Shown here piece after piece: positions 1-8,707 of a DNA stretch of 50,624 nucleotides. Numbering within the stretch: the first letter of the stretch is position 1; every line of letters begins with the position of its first letter. The notes below the pieces were generated by a model, which worked only from the letters and a program-made list of their open reading frames with translations, ran no database searches and had not been told where the DNA came from. A program made the position numbers and the translations under genes. The stretch covers positions 1-50,624 of the forward strand of contig CAOKPU010000015.1 in NCBI GenBank assembly GCA_948470755.1. The letters run 5' to 3'. Source of the stretch: an uncultured Lachnospiraceae bacterium. Its GTDB lineage: Bacteria; Bacillota; Clostridia; Lachnospirales; Lachnospiraceae.

Positions 1-152
1 AGGTGACTCTAAATTCGTGGACGCCTCTGCTGAACCCGTTTTTTGCTTTCCGTGGCTCATCGGATTGGCCCGTGCAACTGAGTGCGCACAAATTTATCGT
101 GCCATCTGCCAGGCGGGGCCGCCGGATGAGCCTTTTGACGCCCGAATCCTAC
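1..152. repeat. Dispersed intergenic repeat, copy A (cut by window start)
   Basis: This stretch matches the right two thirds of the full copy at 15736-15965. Shared blocks include GCCTCTGCTGAAC, a GCTTTCCG-GGCTCATCGGA block, GAGTGCGCACAAAT, GTGCCATCTGCCAG and the end block CTTTTGACGCCCGAATC. It lies just beyond the terminator of the neighbouring chemoreceptor gene. No gene is supported here; the short open frames run through repeat DNA. The function of the family is unknown. Confidence 0.75.
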
Positions 153-155
153 AAT

Positions 156-185
156 CTAAAAAACAGGCAGCGGAACCCCGCTGCC
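156..185 (-). terminator. Rho-independent terminator after the CZB chemoreceptor
   Basis: The minus strand reads a perfect 8-bp stem (GGCAGCGG / CCGCTGCC) with a 4-nt loop, followed by TG and a run of T. It begins 15 bases after the chemoreceptor stop codon, as expected for the end of that transcript. Confidence 0.8.
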
Positions 186-199
186 CGTCAATCTTTTCT

Positions 200-1564
200 T
201 TATGCCCTGGAAAGCTGTATCATTGACTCTATATCCGATATCAGTTCCTTTGAAAAACTTTCCGCATCCTGATAAATATGCTCCGCTTTCATATAATCCT
301 CGTTCTGTAAAGCCTGGATCACCGCTGCGCCAAACTGATGGAATTTCTGATGCTTCGCTCCCAAACCATTCCAAACGTTCTCTATCCCCGGTATATTCGG
401 CGACATGGCATAATAAAAATGTCCGAACCCGCACTTGGAGGAATCTAACTGCAGCGGGATAATCTCCCTTCCGTCAACCATCTTCTTTAAATTGCTAAGC
501 CATACCCGGTGCGCGTTGATTGCATTGGACAGATACTGGGCGAACTCACGGCGTTCCAAATGGAAGAAAGCATCCTCCGTCATGCCGCCCATCTGCCTTA
601 CTGCGCTGTCCAGGGTCTTTTCTATCTCCGCTACCGGCTCTACCGCCTTTTGCAGCTTCTCGCTCACATCCCGCATCACAATCGTATTGTTTTTAATCTG
701 GTTCTCCATCTCCGCCATGGAACTGCTGATTTCCTCGCTGACCGCCGCAAGGGAACTGATGGAATCATCCACCTTGGATACGTGCTGCTGGTTTTCACTG
801 TTGATTTCCCACACATGGCCGATCCTGCCCGTCATTGTATCCAAAGCTTCTATCGTACTCGTAGCACTCTTCGTACTTTTCTGGGAAGCCGTCTTAATGC
901 CTTCCACAAAATTTCCCATATCGCCCGTTAATTTCTGAGTCTGCTCCGCCAGCCCCCGGATTTCATCCGCAACAATGGCAAAGCCTCTGCCGGCTTCCCC
1001 GGCCCTGGCCGCCTCTATAGATGCATTCAACGCAAGCAGGTTCGTCTGCATCGATATAGCGTCAATCCCTGCAATCACTTCATTCATCTGATTGATCACC
1101 TCAAACAGCTCGTTCATATCCTTCTGCATCTCGCGGGATATTTCAATCGTCTGGCTGGACAGCTCTTTGATGGATGTCAGCTCTTCCTGACCTACTTCTA
1201 TTTTTTTATAGACCTCATTCATCTCTTCGGAAACGTGGATGATCGTGTTCGTCAGCTCTTCCTGGCTATTTGTCCTGCCGTTGGAAACCGCCGGGTTTTC
1301 TATTGCCCCAAACATAGCCTCCGTAGCCGCCGCCACGCTGTCAGCAATCTCTATGATCCGTTCCGTGTGATGCTGCATCGTCAGATCAAGGGAGCTGATC
1401 TGCATAACCGCTTTAATGTTCTTATCCAGCACCTCCGCAAACTGTTCTCTTCCGCTCGACAGCCTTCTGTATATACTTTCCAGCTCCGGCATCTTAGAAT
1501 AATCTGTTTCTTTCAACTCTGAAACCGCTTTCATAAGTACTGCTTTTTTCTTTCCCACAGCCAT
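200..1564 (-). CDS. Soluble methyl-accepting chemotaxis protein with C-terminal CZB zinc-binding domain
   Basis: A 454-residue chemoreceptor with no membrane segment or signal peptide, so it should be cytoplasmic. Residues about 60-330 form the long coiled coil of the signalling domain; the conserved hairpin tip is visible ([20 protein letters not shown]), which is where CheA/CheW bind in this family. Residues about 340-450 match the CZB domain: an H in NAHRVWL, C in KCGFGHFYY and two H in [10 protein letters not shown] make up the 3His/1Cys zinc set known for the family. CZB receptors are known to answer to zinc or to oxidants acting on the zinc-cysteine site; the signal here is not known. 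The start follows GAGG at a good distance. It is monocistronic with its own terminator. No flagellar or che genes occur in the window. Confidence 0.9.
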   Translation of the reverse strand: MAVGKKKAVLMKAVSELKETDYSKMPELESIYRRLSSGREQFAEVLDKNIKAVMQISSLDLTMQHHTERIIEIADSVAAATEAMFGAIENPAVSNGRTNSQEELTNTIIHVSEEMNEVYKKIEVGQEELTSIKELSSQTIEISREMQKDMNELFEVINQMNEVIAGIDAISMQTNLLALNASIEAARAGEAGRGFAIVADEIRGLAEQTQKLTGDMGNFVEGIKTASQKSTKSATSTIEALDTMTGRIGHVWEINSENQQHVSKVDDSISSLAAVSEEISSSMAEMENQIKNNTIVMRDVSEKLQKAVEPVAEIEKTLDSAVRQMGGMTEDAFFHLERREFAQYLSNAINAHRVWLSNLKKMVDGREIIPLQLDSSKCGFGHFYYAMSPNIPGIENVWNGLGAKHQKFHQFGAAVIQALQNEDYMKAEHIYQDAESFSKELISDIESMIQLSRA

Positions 1565-1702
1565 ATACTTAACCTCGTCTTCTTATATTGACAAATTAAT
1601 TTTGCCTATAATTTTTCTATTTATAGTTTTCATCAAATTTTACAAGATGTCAATACTTTTTCTATTTTTCCTTACATAATTTTTTCAAATTTCTTCTTTA
1701 TC

Positions 1703-1808
1703 CTACTTCTTTTGAGGCGTACAGACTGTATTCCGATATTCATTGGCAGATACTCCCATCTGCTTTTTAAAAACACGGGAAAAATGCGCCATATCCAAAA
1801 AAAACTAC
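1703..1808 (-). pseudogene. Remnant of an AraC-family regulator (C-terminal helix-turn-helix end only)
   Basis: The minus strand translates to MAHFSRVFKKQMGVSANEYR followed by about a dozen residues and a stop. This is the second helix-turn-helix of AraC/XylS proteins, whose usual form is SxFSRxFKKxxGxSPxEYR. Only the last ~33 residues remain. In front of them a run of eight T breaks the frame, and no upstream part of the gene is present. The phosphohexomutase gene ends 15 bases away. It is best read as the scar of a deleted regulator, perhaps of the neighbouring sugar genes (inference). Confidence 0.75.
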
Positions 1809-1822
1809 CGTTTCATGACTCC

Positions 1823-3253
1823 CTAAGCATATTTTCCCAGTCCTAAAAATTCTTCATATATATCACAGACCCGTTTCGCCATCCCGATATCCGGCATTTC
1901 ACAGAAAATACGGATCAACGGTTCCGTTCCCGAGAACCTTCCGATTACCCATCCCCCGTTTTTAAAGTATACCTTACTGCCGTCCAGATAAGAGACTTTT
2001 TCTATTTCAAAAGGAAGCTCCGGGATCTTCTTTTCTTCCATCAGGGTCTTATGCATCTTATCCTTCTTTTCCTGATTGAATTTATAATCCCTTTCCTCCA
2101 TAAAGATGGATCCGCATTCTTCTTCGATTTCTTTATAAATTTCGGAAAGTTTTTTCCCGGTTACCGCAATCATTTCCACCAGAAGCGCGGCGGCATAAAT
2201 GCCGTCTTTACCGTTAATATGACCGCGTACGGTAAGCCCGCCGGAAGATTCCCCGCCGATGACCGCCCCTACCGCATTCATTTTAGCGGAGATATGTTTG
2301 AAACCTACCGGGACCTCATAACATTTCTGCCCGAACTTGTCCGCCACTTTATCCAGCATATGAGTGGTAGCGATATTACGCACGACAGGCCCTTCCCACC
2401 CTTTATACTTCACCAGATAATAATAAAGCAGCACAAGGATGTCGTTAGGATGCAGGAAGCGCCCCGTATCATCAATAACCCCAATCCTATCCGCATCGCC
2501 ATCGGTAGCAATGCCGATATCCCCCTTATAGTCGATCACCGCATTCTGCAGCGGCCGCAGCGTCACCGCATTCGGCGCAGGCAGTTTACCCCCGAACAAT
2601 GTATCGTGCCTGTCATGGATCACTGTCAATTCGCATCGCGCCGTATGTAAAATGGTTGCCAGGGAAGTCTCGCTCACACCGTATAAAGGATCCAGCACTA
2701 CCCTAAGCCCTTTTGCCCTGATTGCATCCATATTTACTGCGGATATGATATTGTCAAGATATTCGTTCAATGGATAGATTTCCTGGATCAACCCAAGAGA
2801 CAACGCCATTTCATACTCCATCCCCTTCACGTCCGCCTCATCCGTATTCCTGATAAATTCTTCGATATCCTTTGTCTGGGTTTCATCCGCATCCCTGCCC
2901 CCGGCGGTAAATACCTTGATGCCGTTATAGATAGCCGGATTATGGCTGGCCGTCACCATCATCCCATAAGGGAAGCCATGTTTCATTACATAAAACATGA
3001 TCAAAGGCGTAGGCGAAGACTTATTGATCAGATAAGCCCTAACCCCTTCTTCCGCAAAGACTTCCCCGGCCCACTGCATTGCTTCTTTTGCCAAAAACCT
3101 CCTGTCATAGCCGATCACAATCCCTTTATCCGCATTTCCTTCCGTTTTCATTTTGCTGCAAAGAGCTTTCGCCAGCAATTGTATATTTGCCTTGGTAAAA
3201 TCGTCCCCAATAATCGCTCTCCAGCCTCCTGTGCCAAATTTAATCATCTGCAT
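1823..3253 (-). CDS. Phosphoglucomutase/phosphomannomutase family protein (alpha-D-phosphohexomutase)
   Basis: A 476-residue cytosolic enzyme of the four-domain phosphohexomutase family, which moves phosphate between C1 and C6 of hexose or acetylhexosamine phosphates. All signature loops are present: active serine S103 in TASHNP, the metal loop DGDADRIG, the sugar loop GGESSGG, and the phosphate-binding loop RFSGTEPLIRI near the C terminus. The start has an AAGGAAGG ribosome site and overlaps the last codons of the GH94 pseudogene by 14 bases, so the two were co-transcribed. GH94 enzymes release a sugar-1-phosphate and a mutase then makes the 6-phosphate, which explains the pairing. Exact sugar specificity cannot be read from the sequence. 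Confidence 0.9.
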   Translation of the reverse strand: MQMIKFGTGGWRAIIGDDFTKANIQLLAKALCSKMKTEGNADKGIVIGYDRRFLAKEAMQWAGEVFAEEGVRAYLINKSSPTPLIMFYVMKHGFPYGMMVTASHNPAIYNGIKVFTAGGRDADETQTKDIEEFIRNTDEADVKGMEYEMALSLGLIQEIYPLNEYLDNIISAVNMDAIRAKGLRVVLDPLYGVSETSLATILHTARCELTVIHDRHDTLFGGKLPAPNAVTLRPLQNAVIDYKGDIGIATDGDADRIGVIDDTGRFLHPNDILVLLYYYLVKYKGWEGPVVRNIATTHMLDKVADKFGQKCYEVPVGFKHISAKMNAVGAVIGGESSGGLTVRGHINGKDGIYAAALLVEMIAVTGKKLSEIYKEIEEECGSIFMEERDYKFNQEKKDKMHKTLMEEKKIPELPFEIEKVSYLDGSKVYFKNGGWVIGRFSGTEPLIRIFCEMPDIGMAKRVCDIYEEFLGLGKYA

Positions 3254-4597
3254 TTCCTTCCTTTCCCATCACTGCTTTTACATGATATACCGTTCCTTTT
3301 TCCGCCACAGGAATGCATTCTACTTTCTCCCCGTCCAGATACAGCTCTTTTATGCCTTTCATCACCCCATCCAGATTAGTCACTTCGATCTCATAGACAG
3401 CTCCCCGCCGCTGCCGGTCATAAAAGGATGCCTTGCCCTGCCGTGGGCCGAATGATCTTTTCCCATTATAAACTGGCAATAAGAATAAGGTTCCGCCTCC
3501 CTTATTTCTATTTTATCATTCTGCCAGTAAGGACACAAGGCATTATAATATTTCATTGCCTTATCCCCCCTTCCCAGCCTGCATTCCGCCGCCCATGCCC
3601 ATGGGTCAGGCTCAAACCATTCCGGCTGAAATAGGTGAAGCCCGTACCCATCGGAAACAAGTCCCCGCAGTAGTCCTATGATCCGCTGCCTGCATTTGCC
3701 CGGGTTGGAATGAGGAACCGTCATCGCATCCTGCACCGTATCCCGGTATCCTAACCCGACCCGTCCGCCCAGCTCTATAAACGATGCAAACCGGGAAAAC
3801 ATTACATTGATCTCGGACTGGTAAAGCGTCCAAATATTAATCAGGGTACTCATGCCTTCATTGGGCGTCCGGATCTGCAGTTTCCCCAGCTTCGCATCCC
3901 AAAACCTTCTCAAATCCTCGTATACCTTATCCACCTTATCCCAATCACCATATTTTTCCCTCGCCTTCCTGCCTGCTTCCCCGTCCCCTTCTCCCAATAG
4001 AAAAAGGATCCTTGCTTCCTCGCCGGGCATCAGCCGGATATTTCTCTGCAGGGAACCGCAACGGTTATTCCCCAGTTCATGGGAGGCGCTGCACCGCCCC
4101 AGTTCCACCGCCTCCGGCTTATCTTCCGTCCGATAACTGCCGATAAATCTATCCCTTAAACAGTCGAACCCGTCCGGCATCACATTCGATGTAAAATATT
4201 GATACCCGCATTCCTCATAAAACAAATCATATGCAATGATTTCGTCTTCATAAGACGAACCGGAGCAATACAAGCTCATCTGAAAATTCTGGTTGTCAAT
4301 ATTAATATGATGGAAAGAAAACTCACAATAAGAAAATAAACTCAAGTCCCTTGGTTTCGTATCCTCGTTATCCCTTATATACACGTAATGGCCCGGCCGG
4401 TCCATCGGCACGCTGTTTCCCCTAAAACGGGTAATCCTGTGATATTCCGGCGTTTTATAAAACAGATAACCCCCTGCCGTATGATTTACTACCGCGCACA
4501 GATCCTCCACCCCCAGATAATTCGTCCACGATACGGGAACATCCACCCTGTCTATCACATATTCACGTTTCCCATTGTCAAAATAACCATATTTCAT
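3240..4597 (-). pseudogene. Decayed GH94 disaccharide phosphorylase (cellobiose/chitobiose phosphorylase type)
   Basis: GH94 enzymes split a disaccharide with phosphate into a sugar-1-phosphate and a free sugar. The N terminus (MKYGYFDNGKREYVIDRVDV, with a GGAGG site) is typical, but the reading frame is about 405 residues against roughly 800 for the family. Two internal segments are missing without loss of frame: one after YVYIRDNED (near 4335) and a much larger one after LFQPEWFEPD (near 3605), which jumps to PWAWAAECRLGRGDKAMKYY and removes most of the catalytic (alpha/alpha)6 barrel. A third break near 3400 shifts the frame: GSGGELSMRSK ends at a stop while the true C terminus (RRGAVYEIEVTNLDGVMKG...) continues in another frame to 3240. 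It cannot make an active enzyme. Substrate is undetermined. Confidence 0.85.
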
Positions 4598-4844
4598 CCC
4601 AATCCTCCGTCCCTTCGCCGCCTGCCCGCACATATACGCCACCGATATCCGCAGTACTGTCTATATATCGCTCCCGGGCGGCTTCCGCCTATTTCCTGCC
4701 GTTATGCCTATTCTATCTTTTTAAACCCGGATAACGGTATAGATAAGTATGCGAATATTTGTCTTATCTTGGGATTTGGATGGCAAAAGCCCTTCTATAG
4801 ATTACAGAGGCCGCATCGGTGCAACCGGGCTATGATATGTTTAT

Positions 4845-5846
4845 CTACAGCAGTTCTTTATAAAAGCGGAGTACATTCTTAAAAAATATTTTTTCCACTT
4901 CCCCCTCTTTCAGCCCGCTTTTTCGCAAAGCGTCACACAGTCTGGGCATAAAAGAAAAATCCGGCAATTCCCCATGCCCTCCGATTCCGTCAAAATCGCT
5001 TCCCAAACCAATACACTCCACTCCCCCCACATGGATTATATGCTTTACATGCCTTACGATTGCGGCAATGCTTCCGGGATTCTGTTCCCCAGGAACCGCT
5101 TCCTCTAAAAAATCAGGACAGAAATTCAGCCCCATGACCCCTCCTCTGTCCGCCAGCTTTTTTATCATATCGTCCGTCAGGTTCCTTACCCAGGGGCATA
5201 TGGCCCTTGCATTGGAATGGCTCGCGGCAAAGGGCTTCTTTGTCAACTGCAAAACGTCGTAAAACCCCCCGTCCGACAAATGGGAAACGTCAATCACCAT
5301 CCCCATCCGTTCCATCTCCACGACAAATTCCCTCCCTTTTTCCGTCAGCCCATGTTCCCTGTCCGCCCTTTTATAAAAAAAAGCATCTCCCTTCCATCCG
5401 GCCCGCGCATTGATTGCCGGATGCCCTATCTCATTAGGATAATTCCAGGTAAGCGTCATCATTCTTACCCCCCGGGAATATAAACGCTGCAGACGGGCAA
5501 GATCCCCTCTGCAGACCCCTCCTTCTTCTACAGTCAGCAACGCGGACATCTTCCCTTCCCCGCTGTTTTTCCCTATATCCCCATAAGAATAAACCGGCGC
5601 GATCCTTTCCTTATTGTCTTCCAGCTCCTTATCATACAAATCCGCCATCCCCATCACATCTTCCCATGGGTCATCCGTTTTCCCCAAATCCACAAACAAT
5701 GCAAAATTCTGCAGCAAAGAATCCCCCTCTTTGAGCTTACGCAGATCCACATGCCCGCCATTCTCCGCCAGCCCTTCCCGGCTCCCCTTCTTTCTCTTCT
5801 TATACAGTTCCGAAACCGTATCGCAATGCATATCCACCGTCTTCAT
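4845..5846 (-). CDS. Membrane dipeptidase-type hydrolase (peptidase family M19)
   Basis: About 333 residues of the renal/membrane dipeptidase family, zinc enzymes that hydrolyse dipeptides, often with D-residues. Visible hallmarks are the N-terminal metal motif MHCDT, GVRMMTLTWNYPNEIGHP, VIDVSHLSDGGFYDV, ASHSNARAICPWVRNL and GLGSDFDGI, in the order expected for the TIM barrel. No signal peptide is seen, so it should be cytosolic. The ATG that begins MKTVDMHCDT is chosen because AGGAGG lies six bases before it; upstream codons in frame run through repeat-like DNA. It is alone on its transcript as far as can be seen. Substrate is not known. Confidence 0.9.
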   Translation of the reverse strand: MKTVDMHCDTVSELYKKRKKGSREGLAENGGHVDLRKLKEGDSLLQNFALFVDLGKTDDPWEDVMGMADLYDKELEDNKERIAPVYSYGDIGKNSGEGKMSALLTVEEGGVCRGDLARLQRLYSRGVRMMTLTWNYPNEIGHPAINARAGWKGDAFFYKRADREHGLTEKGREFVVEMERMGMVIDVSHLSDGGFYDVLQLTKKPFAASHSNARAICPWVRNLTDDMIKKLADRGGVMGLNFCPDFLEEAVPGEQNPGSIAAIVRHVKHIIHVGGVECIGLGSDFDGIGGHGELPDFSFMPRLCDALRKSGLKEGEVEKIFFKNVLRFYKELL

Positions 5847-5878
5847 ATCCATCCTCCTTTTATAAACGGCCAATCCTA

Positions 5879-5972
5879 CCGGAGCGCGGCTGCGACGGCA
5901 TTCACTTGCCTCGTTGCTCGCGGTAAAAAAACGCTTTCGACACTTCATCAATTGATGTCCGTCTGATGACGG
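5879..5972. repeat. Second intergenic repeat type, copy 1
   Basis: Two blocks here recur between the uracil permease and the PfkB gene: CCGGAGCGCGGCTGCGAC (5879-5896, again at 7686-7703) and a 25-base block around ATGTCCGTCTGATGACGG (5948-5972, again at 7616-7640 with a few changes). The second block can form the hairpin GTCCGTC-TGAT-GACGGAC. Block order is swapped between the copies. Function unknown. Confidence 0.6.
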
Positions 5973-5977
5973 ACTTT

Positions 5978-6041
5978 CCTATAAGGATTCGGGTGTCAAA
6001 AGGCCGCCGGATGGGCCTTTTGACACCCGAATCCTTATAGG
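5978..6041. repeat. Dispersed repeat, copy B: perfect 27-bp palindrome
   Basis: Arms at 5978-6004 and 6015-6041 are exact reverse complements (27 bp) around a 10-base loop CGCCGGATGG. The arm contains GGATTCGGGTGTCAAAAGGC, the same terminal block as the other dispersed copies, so this looks like a collapsed copy made of the two ends only. It lies between the dipeptidase gene and the uracil permease terminator. It may also act as a bidirectional transcription stop, although no T-run follows. Confidence 0.85.
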
Positions 6042-6045
6042 AGAT

Positions 6046-6081
6046 AAAAGGCCCCCGGCTATATAATATATGCCGGAAGCC
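6046..6081 (-). terminator. Probable terminator of the uracil permease gene
   Basis: Minus strand: GGCTTCCGGC and GCCGGGGGCC pair as a 10-bp stem with two G-T pairs and a 12-base AT loop, followed by TTTTATC. It begins about 28 bases after the permease stop codon. Confidence 0.65.
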
Positions 6082-6109
6082 TCATCATACGCCACTTAAC
6101 GGAACAAGA

Positions 6110-7480
6110 TCACCGCTTCGTCGTCTTCCTCGTCCCGCTCATATCCACGCAAGTATCCGAGGGCGCATCCTCGTCAAAAATATAATCTTTCCCCGGAAGG
6201 ACAGCGTTCAGCAAGATCCCCGTAAGCGCCCCTACCGCAAGCCCCGACAGACGAATCGCCACGCTCCCTAACTGGAACACTACCGCTGCATTGTTGCTGA
6301 AATTAATCCCTATCGAAAGGACAAGTATCAATGCCGCGATAATCACATTCCTGCTCTTTGCAAAATCCACTTGGTTTTCCACCACATTACGCACTCCAAC
6401 TGCGGAGATCATGCCATAAAGCACAAGGGAAACGCCTCCTAACGTTGCGGTAGGCATAGCGGAAATAACTGCCGCTATCTTGGGGGAAAATGAAAACAGC
6501 ACAGCAAATCCCGCCGCGATGCGGATAACCCTTGGGTCATATACCTTCGTCAGCGATAAAACCCCTGTATTTTCCCCATACGTAGTGTTGGCCGGCGCGC
6601 CGAACAAAGACGCGATCATCGTTGCCAGCCCATCCCCGCAAAGCGTCCTGTGCAACCCCGGGTCTTTGATGTAATTCCTTCCTACCGTGGAAGAGATAGC
6701 AGACATATCGCCGATATGCTCCACCATCGTTGCAAGGGCGATCGGCATAATCGTAATCACGGAAGTAACGAGCAAAGAAACATCCGGCTCCTGAAAGATT
6801 GCAAATACCGTCCGGTCAAAAGAAACCGGAAAGCCGATCCAAGCCGCTTCTTTCACCGGTGTAAAGTCCACATTGCCGGTTATTGCCGCCGCCAGATAGG
6901 AACCCACCACTCCAAGAATGATCGGCACAATCTTTATCATACCTTTTCCCCAGATATTGCATATTACCACGATCGCGATAGCCACCAACGCAATCCACCA
7001 GTCCGCCTCGCAGTTGTTAATGGCCGACTGGGAAAGATTCAATCCGATCGCTATAATAATCGGCCCTGTGACAATAGGCGGGAAATACTTCATCACCCTT
7101 CCTGTTCCAAAAGCTTTGATAAACGCCGCCAAAATCAAATATAATATGCCGGAACAGGCCACGCCAAAACAGGCATATGGAAGCAGCCCGGCTTCCCCAT
7201 TCGGCGCAATCGCCCAATATCCCGCCAGAAATGCAAAAGACGAGCCTAAAAATGCAGGAACCCTTCCTTTTGCAAGAAAATGGAACAAAAACGTTCCAAG
7301 GCCTGCAAACAACAGCGTTGTGGATACGCTTAACCCGGTCAGCGCCGGGACAAGCACCGTAGCCCCGAACATTGCAAACATATGCTGTATCCCCAGAACC
7401 AGCATTTTAGGCGTCCCTAACTGTCTGGCGTCAAAAATGCCTTCCTCGCCGATTACAGCCTTTTGATTTTTACTACCCAT
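6110..7480 (-). CDS. uraA: Uracil/xanthine-type permease (NCS2 family)
   Basis: A 456-residue integral membrane nucleobase:cation symporter of the NCS2 (UraA/PbuX) family with about 14 hydrophobic segments. N-terminal GIQHMFAMFGATVLVP and the later PANTTYGENTGVLSLTKVYDPRVIR segment are family hallmarks; the E in GENTG corresponds to the substrate-binding glutamate of uracil permeases. The start is placed at MGSKNQKAVIG because GGAGG precedes it; an upstream in-frame ATG lacks a ribosome site. Uracil is the most likely cargo, but xanthine cannot be excluded. No pyrimidine genes lie next to it, and no PyrR-type attenuator was recognised upstream. Confidence 0.85.
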   Translation of the reverse strand: MGSKNQKAVIGEEGIFDARQLGTPKMLVLGIQHMFAMFGATVLVPALTGLSVSTTLLFAGLGTFLFHFLAKGRVPAFLGSSFAFLAGYWAIAPNGEAGLLPYACFGVACSGILYLILAAFIKAFGTGRVMKYFPPIVTGPIIIAIGLNLSQSAINNCEADWWIALVAIAIVVICNIWGKGMIKIVPIILGVVGSYLAAAITGNVDFTPVKEAAWIGFPVSFDRTVFAIFQEPDVSLLVTSVITIMPIALATMVEHIGDMSAISSTVGRNYIKDPGLHRTLCGDGLATMIASLFGAPANTTYGENTGVLSLTKVYDPRVIRIAAGFAVLFSFSPKIAAVISAMPTATLGGVSLVLYGMISAVGVRNVVENQVDFAKSRNVIIAALILVLSIGINFSNNAAVVFQLGSVAIRLSGLAVGALTGILLNAVLPGKDYIFDEDAPSDTCVDMSGTRKTTKR

Positions 7481-7615
7481 TCTTATATCCTCCGTATCGT
7501 TTATATTCAGAAAATCAAAACCAATGCCTGTATAGAACATCAATCCGATATCCCTACCGTATTATTAGAACAAAATGCCTTCGGCATTGTGTTCAGAAGA
7601 ACCTCTGGTCCTTCG

Positions 7616-7703
7616 TCAATTTATGTCCGTCTGACGACGGGATTTCCTATAGGATAAAAAGTGTGCGTCCTGACGCACACTCGCGCCGGAGCGCGGCTGC
7701 GAC
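7616..7703. repeat. Second intergenic repeat type, copy 2
   Basis: It carries the same two blocks as 5879-5972 in the opposite order: the 25-base GTCCGTCTGACGACGG-type block at 7616-7640 and CCGGAGCGCGGCTGCGAC at 7686-7703. A terminator hairpin sits between them. Just upstream (about 7570-7590) a small hairpin AATGCCTTCGGCATT is also seen. Confidence 0.55.
7656..7680 (-). terminator. Rho-independent terminator after the PfkB-like gene
   Basis: Minus strand: a perfect 9-bp stem (GTGTGCGTC / GACGCACAC) with a 2-base centre, followed directly by TTTTT. It lies about 65 bases after the PfkB-like stop codon on the same strand. Confidence 0.75.
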
Positions 7704-7746
7704 AGCGGCCATATTTCCCTCTTGCGCGCAATACGCATTCCCGGCC

Positions 7747-8664
7747 CTATCTGCCATCCCGCCAGATCAGGTTCCGCCATAAGGAAATCTCCTCTTCGGT
7801 CATAAACCCGCTGGAGGTTCCCATAAACCCTATCTTATAAGACGCAAACAGCATCGCATTCTTCACCGCAAACACCGAATCCCCGGTTTTATTGTAGAAA
7901 TGGAGGAAACAGGAAAACAAAGCGTTCCCGGCCCCCACCGTATTGACCGTTTTGTGAGTCTTTACGGTATTATAATGGGCAATAATGTTCTTATTTTTAT
8001 CATATAAAATCAGCCCCAAAGCCCCTTGCCCAAGGATAATGATCCGTGGCCGGTACTTTGCCGCCAAAGATTTTACAAAATCATACGGATCTTCCCTCAG
8101 CCAGTCGTCGCTGATGTAAAGTATATCCGCCCCTCTTAAAAAATCTTCATTGTAACATAATTTTTCTTCCGTATATTCCCTGATATTCACAGCAACCGGC
8201 TTGCGAAGATCCTTGCCTATCCCCATTAAGGGCCTGCAGAAATTAGCGTTGGACACCACTAACATCTCCGCCCGCCCGGCGCGTTCCCGGAACAGATCCG
8301 CGTCATAAGAAGCATCCCTAAGATCCTTAATATCCTCAAAGATCTGCTGCTTCCTGTTCTCATCATAAAATACTACCGCCGCCGGCGTCCCTGCCAGCTT
8401 TGGAAGTACATAATCCGTCACCAGGTTTACTTCGCATCCCGGTGGATTGATCAATCCCATACTCTCCCCACGTCCCACCATGGACATGAAATCCACCGAA
8501 TTCCCAAGCCATTGCAATGCCAACGACTCATTGTAGGCATCCCCGCCCGTACTCATAAAAATAGTATCCGGCCGCCCTGTAATGCCTGCATATTCCACCG
8601 GGATTTTGTCCACTTTGACAATCGTCTCCCGCTGCACCACGCCGGCCACTAAAAACTTTCCCAT
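7747..8664 (-). CDS. PfkB-family sugar-kinase-like protein with altered catalytic motif
   Basis: A 305-residue protein of the ribokinase/PfkB fold. The N-terminal glycine motif (MSTGGDAYNESLALQWLG), which binds the sugar, is present. The C-terminal signature reads NTVGAGNALFSCF, where active family members have DTxGAGDxF: both the leading Asp and the catalytic base Asp are Asn (N241 and N247). In known PfkB kinases loss of the base Asp abolishes or strongly lowers phosphoryl transfer, so this may be a sugar or nucleoside sensor or a kinase with unusual chemistry (inference). The frame is intact and full length, with a good GAGG site, which argues against simple decay. It ends at its own terminator. 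Substrate unknown. Confidence 0.8.
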   Translation of the reverse strand: MGKFLVAGVVQRETIVKVDKIPVEYAGITGRPDTIFMSTGGDAYNESLALQWLGNSVDFMSMVGRGESMGLINPPGCEVNLVTDYVLPKLAGTPAAVVFYDENRKQQIFEDIKDLRDASYDADLFRERAGRAEMLVVSNANFCRPLMGIGKDLRKPVAVNIREYTEEKLCYNEDFLRGADILYISDDWLREDPYDFVKSLAAKYRPRIIILGQGALGLILYDKNKNIIAHYNTVKTHKTVNTVGAGNALFSCFLHFYNKTGDSVFAVKNAMLFASYKIGFMGTSSGFMTEEEISLWRNLIWRDGR

Positions 8665-8707
8665 ACAATATTCCTCTTTTTCCTATCCCGGCCTTCGTTG
8701 TCCCGGT

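Noticed and set aside
5847-5951. N-terminal extension of the M19 dipeptidase
   Set aside because: The extra 35 codons run through the CCGGAGCGCGGCTGCGAC repeat block and lack a ribosome site; the internal ATG has AGGAGG at the right distance.
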